Source: Vitis vinifera (lineage: Eukaryota > Streptophyta > Magnoliopsida > Vitales > Vitaceae). Taken from it: DNA of 64,000 bases. A program made the translations under genes and the position numbers. Below, piece after piece: positions 58,501-64,000 of the stretch. Where the stretch lies: NCBI RefSeq assembly GCF_030704535.1, contig NC_081813.1:7006501-7070500 (forward strand). Direction: 5' to 3'. The first letter of the stretch is position 1; each line of letters begins with the position of its first letter. A model generated the notes under the pieces. It was not told the DNA's origin. It saw only the letters and a list, made by a program, of their open reading frames with translations, and ran no database searches.

Positions 58501-61500
58501 CAAAAATGGTTTTACAAAAGGAAAGAATTCAGAGATATCAAAGCATGGGATAAGATTAAACAGATCATGATCAAACACTTCAACACTCCCAACATGAAGT
58601 CACAAAGTCATCTTTAACTCACTAATCGATGGCACAAGACCATAATCAAACACTGACTCCCAACAAAATCACAAGTTCATATTTAATTCACCAATCCATG
58701 ACACAAGACCATGCTCAAGGAACACAACAAGCCCCTTCTACAATTTAGCAGTGAAGATTATTATTTCTATGCTCTGACAAGCTGAGGCTGCAAATTGCCT
58801 CTAGCTGGCTGCTTTTCTATTCAACACACCTTCAAGCAGAGGAATCCAGTCTACCCGAATCTCTATTATTCTCCTATATGAGAGGCATATTGATCTTTTC
58901 CGGTGAAATAATTCAAGGTAACTGCAGAAGAATCTGGAACTTTTGGATGACTGAGCTAAAGAGTTGCGAGAGAATAATATTCTCCTTCAAATCAACCAAT
59001 GATCTCTTCCTATTGTGAAAGGTTCACGGCATTCCTCTCTAGCCCAAATAAACCACAAGATAGATAAGGTAGCTCCGCCCTCAGGGTCCTCCCTTTGGGA
59101 GCTGCTCATGCTATCCCAGCCATCAAAAACAGTCTCTAGCGTAACTCTAATGCAAAAAGGCAATGGGGAAAAGATGGTCCCTGGATCCTCCATTCCTTAA
59201 ACATAAAACACAACAAAGAAGGCCAATGGCTTTATAAGAACAAATGAGCCTAGGAAAGTTTATTTACATTAATTTTCCAAACTTGACAAAATTAAGTCTT
59301 ATATTTGTCAGAATGGAACGAAAGGCAGAGAGATTTTTATTTACTGAAATGAGCTACTGTCCTGATGCCATAGTACAGTGCCATTCAGTTTCATCCTATT
59401 TTAGCATTGAACAAGACAAGTTTCTATGCAATTTATGGGTTACTAGGGTTTTTAATTGATACCTAGGATTTATTGGAGTCAAGTGCTAGGATTTATTATG
59501 ATGGTCTTTGGTCTATTTATTTATTTTGAGTTAGTGAAAATCCAATTGAGACTTTGCAGCTTTGAGCTTTCTTTGGAATGTGTGATTACCCAGTAGCATT
59601 CTTGTCAAGTTTCCGGACTACTTCTAGTCTTGCTTTAGTTATTCTTCCAGTTAAATCTTTGCTCCTGCTTTACTGATATGGTCATTATAGGATACATGAT
59701 ATATTTCATAATAAAATAATTGCACAAACCACTAATTCCAATACTAATTTTGTTGATCCTAGAGACATCTGGTATCCTCTTGGCATATGTGAACTCCAGT
59801 CACCAATAAATTATATGAGGAATAGGAAAAGGTAAATAGCTTACAAACAATCCACAACGACAAATTAATTACACCCTAAAGAGGAAGAGCTAAGAGGAAC
59901 TTACCTGTGGTACGTACTCTTGTCTTTCAAATAAGGTTGCAGCGAATATTCATCAATCACTGCAGAAATAATGGCTGGATCACTTGAATCTAACTTGTGA
60001 AGTGCTGCTTCTAATGAAGACAATCTCTGTCCATTGATTAGGACACATAAAAAGGAATTAAGAAGGCAAATCACTCCAAAGAAAAATAAAAGACAAAGTG
60101 CTCCTCAACAGAGAGGCATTACATGATTTCAATGTAGCAATCATGCATTTGTTGTTCACTCAAATGCTACAGAACAACACATATACAGAATAATTGTGAC
60201 ACAAGACGACACGTAAATCTTGAAATGCTATCTAAAAAGATTAGTGAGCCAAGAAATTAGAAAGACTATGGTTTAGGGTTCTTGGATATGGAAGTCAAAC
60301 TCTAGGTTTTAAGGTCAGCTGCTAGAATTCCAGAAAAACAAATTGCTCAAATTTTTGGATGGCAACTAATTTAGGCTCTGCCACTCTGGGCTGTTCAAAA
60401 TAAAGAATTGAATATAGAAAGAGGTTCAGCATTATGAAAGTACAAATTTAGGTCATAAGAATAAATACAACAGTACCCATTGAACTTTAATAGTAGCAGC
60501 ACTAAAACTAAAGAGGATAAGAACAAGTAAGAACTCAAAATTTCCAGCAATCACAATCAAATTTGTTTTGTACTAACAGACCATATTTTTTACTTTTAAA
60601 AACTTCCAAGACAAAACCTTCTAACATGAGACTAACAAATAGTGAAAACCAAATAGGACTTAAATTCTTTTGGAATTCAATAAAGATTCTAATAACACAA
60701 ATTAGAAATTCAACTAAAAGGAAAAAAAATTGAATAAGATCTTTGTAGTGCTAATTATAAGAAGGGAGGCACGTAGGGAATAAGGGGTGTAGACCCAAAA
60801 GTTTGGTGGAGGGAATAAAAAAAGCTACCAGAGGATGCTAGCTTATTGGATCAAGTGGGTTATTGGGGAATAGTTACTGAGGTTCAAATGCATTTGTGGA
60901 GGAACAAATTGTAAACACCATGCTCATTGCAAATAAAGCCATTGGTTCTATATTAAAGAGAAAGCTAATTATGTAACCAAGAATTTTATATCTATTTCCT
61001 TAGAGGATGAATTTCTGCAGAAAATGGATTGATTAGCTTTTACTCTATTGTTAGATTCTCAATGTTGGTTGATCCCCATCTGATTAATTGGTCCATAGCC
61101 TACTCGGAAAAAAAGTATGGAGGCCTTAGCATTAAAAATCTCTCTACTATAAACAAGCCAATCCTTGGCAAGTGGAGTCGAAGATTTGCAATTGAGGAGG
61201 AATCCCTATGGGAAAGTGTAATAGCACAAAAGTTGGGAAGACGGGCTTGGAGTTCAAAGGGTGTAAGGATCATTATGGTATGGGCATGTGGAAGGGCTAT
61301 TAGAAATAGATGGGAGTCCTTCATGAGCAGATCTCATTTTATGGTTGCAATGGAAGAAGAGTAAAATTTTGGAATGATAGATTGTGTGGAGACTTATCTT
61401 TGGAAGAATTCTTTCTTACATTATTCTCTATAGCTAACGATAAAAAGTCATGGGTGGTAGAGATGTGGGAGCAAGTTAGGGAGGGTGGTCAGTGAAGTCC

Positions 61501-63162
61501 CCACTTCTTAAGACAATTTCATGATTGGGAGATTGAAGGAGTGATGACCTTCTTATAGAAGTTGATGAAGAGCTTAGTTAGGAGAGAGGACGACAGAATG
61601 GGGTGGAAAGAGTCCAGGTGTGGCAAGTTCTCGGTTAAATCCTTCTACCACTCCTTAATCTGAGGAAAAAGAGATTGGAATCCCTGGATACTTGGGAGAG
61701 TTGGATTCTTTGCATGGGAAGCAGCATGGGGACGGATTTTAACAATTTGTCAACTTAAAAGGAGGGGATGATAATGTCAAACAGATGCTATATGTGTAAA
61801 GTTGAGGAAGAATCAGCTAATCATTGAATACTTCATTGCCCTAAATCAAGTATCTTGTGGTGGAAGAGACAAAATCTCTCTAAGGGGACAAACTAAAACT
61901 TAACAAGAGCACTTTTTCAAGCTCGCTGTTCATTTTATCTCTTCATTTGTAATTCTAATAACAATATGAAAAAGGTCAGAGAAAAATCCAAGGGAACTTT
62001 CTACAGGCTGGAAGAGATGCTGGTTATGGAGAGGAGAGGGGTGCTTGATCCGAAGGAAGGTTATTTTTCTTGCAAGGAAAAGGGTGGTCTTGGTTTTAAC
62101 AGCATGGATTTTGTTATAATGCTTGTGAAGAAAATGGCTTTGGAGGTTTTTAATTGACAGAGAAACATAATGAAGGAAATGAGTGGATGGGAAAATTTGG
62201 TGAGAAGGGCGATTAATATTCCAGGGAAGAGAAAGGGGGCTATTTGAAATTCATTAAGGTAGACTCAAAGAGTGGAATGATTTTTGCCTTTGGCAAGCAA
62301 GTTTGTCAAGAAGAGAGAAAAGTGTTAAGAATGGCCACTTCGTGTTTTAACTTGGCTAGTTGGCATGGAAACTTGTGAAGAAGATGAGGAAACTATGGAG
62401 GATGTTCCCCTTGTGTTTAACTTGGTAACTTTGGAGGGAGAGAGATCACAAATCTTTGAAGGCTTTGGTGTTAGCAAAGCTGAACTTCTGGGATGTTTTT
62501 CTTAAATCTCTGTTTCCTTGGTTAGTGATTTTAGGGAAGGGGCATTGGCTTCTATGGATCTCACCAATACTTCAAAGAGGCTTAAGGCTTATTATTGTAG
62601 TTTCTTCTTTTAATTTCCATTTACCATATGTTGCCTATATATCCTCCGTATATGTGAGTACTCCTCTTTTTTAGTATTCTTTACAAATTTATTACTTATT
62701 GAAAACAAAAACAAATTTTCATAAATCTCCATGGACCTAACCCTTTGGTAAAAGACCTAAATCAAAATAGAAGTTTGCTTCATTGTCAGCAGTTGTAGAC
62801 ATGGATTTGTCTCTTCAGATACACATAGCATTAAGAAACATTCAGTTCAAGTTACTTAAGCAACTCAAAAGATTAGCATCAGAATAAACCCAATTTGGCT
62901 AGCCACATCCCAGTTTCACATTAATTAAATCATGTTAACATGTGTCACCATTCCTAACTAGTATTATTCCTTAATCAGAGAAGTATATTTTGTTTTTTGT
63001 TATTTGTTATTATTTGAGCTCTCAACTTGCGTCTAATACATAACAATCATATTGAGATTTGGGACAAGACGTATACTGCTGAAGGGACAAAATGAGTTGC
63101 AAGGCCGCATGCAAGCATTTCAGCACCATCCAACCTTGCACCTGTCAGACCAACATATTCTC
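40534..63162 (-). CDS. CHY1: 3-hydroxyisobutyryl-CoA hydrolase, peroxisomal (C-terminal half, partial)
   Basis: CHY1 hydrolyses 3-hydroxyisobutyryl-CoA in peroxisomal valine catabolism. Seven exons lie on the minus strand: 63162-63077, 60026-59905, 50081-50021, 49834-49736, 41018-40917, 40838-40797, 40671-40534. All splice sites are GT-AG and all phases agree. They encode the last ~215 residues of an enzyme usually 380-410 long. Landmarks are [20 protein letters not shown] and ATHFVPSA (exon 1 here), [20 protein letters not shown] (across exons 2-3), [25 protein letters not shown] and a C-terminal Ala-Lys-Leu, a peroxisomal PTS1 signal that distinguishes CHY1 from its mitochondrial relatives. 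The crotonase-fold catalytic acidic residues should lie in exons to the right of the window. Introns of 3.1, 9.8 and 8.7 kb are packed with retroelements; the other three are 78-186 bases. The coding exons show no disabling change, so the gene is probably functional. Confidence 0.92.
41337..41636 (+). repeat. Tourist-like MITE, copy 4 (in CHY1 intron)
   Basis: The block has the family order: 'ggcatag' left end, A/G-rich 'gaggaaaagtaaaagaaaa'-like part, 'aatttttaattatatttga', core 'gagaaaatcatttttctta' at about 41,579 and 'aaacatagcg' right end with TTA nearby on both sides. The left terminal repeat has lost its 'tttggtt' part. It lies in the 8.7-kb CHY1 intron close to the exon at 41,018. Confidence 0.6.
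41680..42135 (-). mobile_element. 5'-truncated LINE fragment with RNase H domain
   Basis: Reading minus from about 42,107, the frame gives [20 protein letters not shown], the start of the RNase H domain that ends many plant LINE ORF2 proteins (family pattern K-x-N-x-D-G-x-x-x-x-N-P-G-x-x-G-x-G-G). Stops and frameshifts follow. The 3' end near 41,680 shows the 'ttgataaataaa' type tail. It differs from the large LINE to its right, which lacks RNase H, so it represents another lineage. Confidence 0.55.
43208..47250 (-). mobile_element. Nearly intact L1-type LINE in the CHY1 intron
   Basis: The element lies in the same orientation as CHY1. Its 3' end near 43,208 shows the usual plant LINE tail: on minus '.atatcttttacttatcaaaaaag' followed by an A-rich run. 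It carries the C-terminal part of ORF1 (47,269-46,985) and a full-length but broken ORF2 with endonuclease, reverse transcriptase and a C-terminal zinc-knuckle domain. The 5' part with most of ORF1 is missing, so it is 5'-truncated near 47,250. A possible short target duplication is 'atattaagt' at 43,198-43,206 and 47,286-47,294, but this word also belongs to the host MITE. Confidence 0.85.
43408..46988 (-). pseudogene. LINE ORF2: endonuclease-reverse transcriptase (broken)
   Basis: ORF2 starts at the ATG at 46,988 with the AP-endonuclease signature ([13 protein letters not shown]). It then has IQETK, the GGDFN motif and the SDHFPI end near 46,300. The reverse transcriptase (to about 44,690) has [33 protein letters not shown] and the FADD active site near 44,905. 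A zf-RVT zinc domain (C-x-C-x4-E-x-x-x-H-x4-C, about 43,690) closes the protein. Three lesions break it: TAG at 46,904-46,902, TAG at 46,127-46,125 (same frame, between endonuclease and RT), and a one-base deletion in a G/C run at about 44,691-44,693. Both nonsense codons look like CAG to TAG changes. A C16 run (46,275-46,290) encodes poly-Gly and may vary in length. Confidence 0.88.
46985..47269 (-). pseudogene. C-terminal fragment of LINE ORF1
   Basis: An open frame of 94 codons rich in Lys and Glu (for example [19 protein letters not shown]) ends in CAATGA. Its TGA overlaps the ATG of ORF2 by the tetranucleotide ATGA (46,988-46,985). This is the usual place of the ORF1/ORF2 junction in plant L1 elements. 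Only the ORF1 tail remains; the first residues may come from the host MITE. Confidence 0.6.
47345..48300 (-). other. Coding-like stretch, possible LINE ORF1 relic
   Basis: This is GC-richer than the surroundings. The minus strand has an open piece (47,577-47,377) with ..[20 protein letters not shown], preceded by [20 protein letters not shown] in a neighbouring frame. The pattern recalls the DUF4283-type region of plant LINE ORF1 (a 'GLPLHLW..' motif followed by 'GG..VDEDT..'). Several stops interrupt it. The similarity is from memory and weak. Confidence 0.3.
50795..51168 (-). mobile_element. Severely 5'-truncated LINE with poly(A) tail
   Basis: The minus strand starts abruptly in the LINE ORF2 C-terminus (from about 51,168: [20 protein letters not shown] and [19 protein letters not shown]), with stop at 50,948. 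About 130 bases of 3' UTR follow, then a ~20-base poly(A) tail (T run on plus, 50,795-50,814). The clean tail and open frame suggest a fairly recent insertion into the 9.8-kb CHY1 intron, only ~0.7 kb from the exon at 50,081. Confidence 0.75.
51430..52175. repeat. MITE-like AT-rich element
   Basis: The block opens with 'tgtgtttggtttgaaaaat' (about 51,432) and closes with 'aatagaacacaatctaag' (about 52,145-52,163), which are roughly inverted ends. The two flanking ~100-bp parts both contain 'tttctattttttt/aaaatgaaaat' arms. There is no coding content. Boundaries are approximate. Confidence 0.4.
52247..52454 (-). repeat. 3' LTR of the Copia element
   Basis: On the minus strand the LTR starts TGTTGGAGC at 52,454, directly after a purine tract, and ends ..CTATTA at 52,247. 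It aligns throughout with the other LTR at 56,692-56,878 but has many substitutions and an extra ~25-35 bases near its start. Confidence 0.8.
52455..52462 (-). other. Polypurine tract of the Copia element
   Basis: On minus the sequence AGGGGGAA directly precedes the TGTTGG start of the 3' LTR, the position where plus-strand DNA synthesis is primed in LTR retrotransposons. Confidence 0.75.
52560..56666 (-). pseudogene. Copia gag-pol, multiply broken
   Basis: Gag starts at the ATG at 56,666 with the LTR-Copia phrase [13 protein letters not shown] and continues after stops to about 56,050. The protease/gag-pre-integrase part (55,816-55,376) holds [12 protein letters not shown]. Integrase pieces lie around 55,100-54,555. 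The reverse transcriptase (about 54,020-53,226) shows [14 protein letters not shown], a [18 protein letters not shown] segment, [10 protein letters not shown] and the active-site HVDDIIIT. RNase H fragments (about 52,990-52,560) include [15 protein letters not shown] and [10 protein letters not shown]. Numerous stops and frameshifts make it inactive. The DSGAT protease motif has become DSSAT. Confidence 0.85.
56680..56691 (-). other. Primer-binding site (initiator Met tRNA)
   Basis: On minus the sequence TGGTATCAAAGC lies immediately inside the 5' LTR. It differs by one base from the common Copia sequence TGGTATCAGAGC, complementary to the 3' end of tRNA-iMet. Confidence 0.85.
56692..56878 (-). 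repeat. 5' LTR of the Copia element
   Basis: The minus strand runs TGTTAGTAAGAG.. (56,878) to ..CCCTATTA (56,692). It pairs with the 3' LTR at 52,247-52,454. Both share the 'tcttgtatattgatact' and 'gttcataattgt' blocks on the plus strand. Confidence 0.8.
56879..59904. other. CHY1 intron DNA right of the Copia element
   Basis: No exon or named element is recognisable. Frames at 58,145-58,354 and 58,429-58,617 (+) are adjacent and gene-like in composition. A frame around 58,940-59,010 reads [14 protein letters not shown]. Together they suggest another eroded transposon, but I cannot name its family. A C-rich patch lies at 57,180-57,207. Confidence 0.35.
60763..62712 (+). mobile_element. Scrambled LINE ORF2 remnant
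   Basis: Plus-strand fragments match the C-terminal half of plant LINE ORF2, opposite in orientation to CHY1. About 61,070-61,200 reads [20 protein letters not shown] (equivalent to the [18 protein letters not shown] block). About 61,360-61,500 reads [18 protein letters not shown]. About 61,690-61,770 reads [20 protein letters not shown] second copy of the earlier block lies at 61,966-62,157 ([20 protein letters not shown]), so the element is rearranged or composite. The 3' part (to about 62,712) has the typical last residues and an A-rich end. Many stops are present. Confidence 0.7.
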
Positions 63163-64000
63163 CTGCCAGATTTGTAGAGGAAAAATGAGTGAATAGCACA
63201 AATGAGTATTAGTTGGCAAAGTTCTTTAAGGTTAGGCACAGAAATCAAGACAGAGAATTTATATATGTATTGTTAAAAAAGGCAGTTGCAGTTCTTTCAT
63301 GATTAGTCCATAGCCCCAATCAATGAACTCCAATCACAATCATCAACGAAAATGATAAGGCCCTTAAACATTCATATAGACATAGAAGTTATATACCTTT
63401 TCAAACACCTTCAATGTAGATGTGGCTGTGGTGCAACTGAATGCATTAACTCAAAATGTGATTTTATTAGTGAAATTTGTGAAATGGATCTTTTCTTTTC
63501 CTTTTGTCTTGAAATAAGCCATGTCAGCAAAGCATGCTAGAAAGAGTTCATTGGTTTTCCCACACACATATCATATGAGATAGCAAGCCGATAAAGCAGC
63601 CTTCAGGCAACATATTTTATGCAGGTTCCGACTTCCAATCAATCTATTCAACCAGTTACTCGAACCTAAATTACCAAACCAGCAGTGCAGGTTGAACACT
63701 CTTCCACTGCACTTCAACATATCATTTTGGGTCAATTCTCAGATGATAGAGGCTAGAGCAAATACAAGCCTGGAAACAAGAATATTTAATTTTTCTCTTT
63801 TTCCCTCTTTTCATTTGGCGAAGCATTGAAAAGCTATAGTCTCTTTATCAAGAGCAGCAGATACCTAGGTTCCTAATAAGCCAATGAATATTCTAACTTG
63901 AGACCCAACCCTAGGATGTTGATATCGAAAAGCAACTAAGCTGAATTACACTCAAAGGATAGGGTTTAAAAATGTCTGTACAATGAGCCCAAAAGAAACA
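63163..64000. other. CHY1 intron DNA at the right edge
   Basis: This is the start of the intron that leads to upstream CHY1 exons outside the window. On the minus strand I looked for the preceding block (the P-E-x-x-x-G-x-x-P-D-V-G region) and did not find it. Nothing else is recognisable. Confidence 0.6.

Noticed and set aside
58145..58617. Two neighbouring plus-strand frames as a possible gene
   Set aside because: No domain, splice logic or homology recognised. They lie in a transposon-rich CHY1 intron.
1..64000. A prokaryote-style defence or gene-cluster system
   Set aside because: All genes have plant introns and belong to unrelated pathways. There is no operon, CRISPR array, prophage or biosynthetic cluster pattern.

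Overview
The window looks like nuclear DNA of a woody eudicot. Genes are sparse, short-exon and intron-rich, with canonical GT-AG introns. They sit in very AT-rich intergenic DNA full of LINE, Copia and MITE debris. The proteins read as ordinary angiosperm orthologues. Grapevine (Vitis) is my best guess from the look of the repeats, but I could not test it.

Layout. (1) 1,087-2,683 (+): four-exon DOG1-domain gene, possibly an INP1-like pollen-aperture factor. (2) 2.7-14.1 kb: AT-rich intergenic DNA with MITEs and a heavily decayed SIRE-type Copia element (about 6.1-7.35 kb). (3) 14,359-17,870 (+): complete six-exon adenine phosphoribosyltransferase gene. (4) 21,907-26,649 (+): complete five-exon CUE-domain (ubiquitin-binding) protein gene. 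(5) 29,915-30,353 (-): two-exon gene for a secreted thionin-like peptide with 12 cysteines. (6) 30.4-40.2 kb: repeats only, including duplicated blocks, a probable SIRE-type LTR, a Tourist-like MITE and a degenerate tandem array of about 180-bp units (38.6-39.96 kb). (7) 40,534-63,162 (-): the last seven exons of a peroxisomal 3-hydroxyisobutyryl-CoA hydrolase (CHY1) gene; the 5' half lies beyond the right edge. Its introns are inflated to 8.7, 9.8 and 3.1 kb by a nearly intact LINE nested in a MITE, two more LINE pieces, an old Copia element and a scrambled LINE.

The genes are independent housekeeping or tissue-specific loci, not a pathway cluster: purine salvage (APT), valine/branched-chain catabolism in peroxisomes (CHY1), ubiquitin binding (CUE), a secreted Cys-rich peptide and a DOG1 protein. 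I saw no convincing tRNA, rRNA, CRISPR or organellar insert. The least explained structures are the ~180-bp degenerate array, the four-triplet cysteine peptide and the nested insertions in CHY1. Exon borders were deduced by hand from reading frame, splice dinucleotides and remembered family sequence. They are phase-consistent but have no transcript support.
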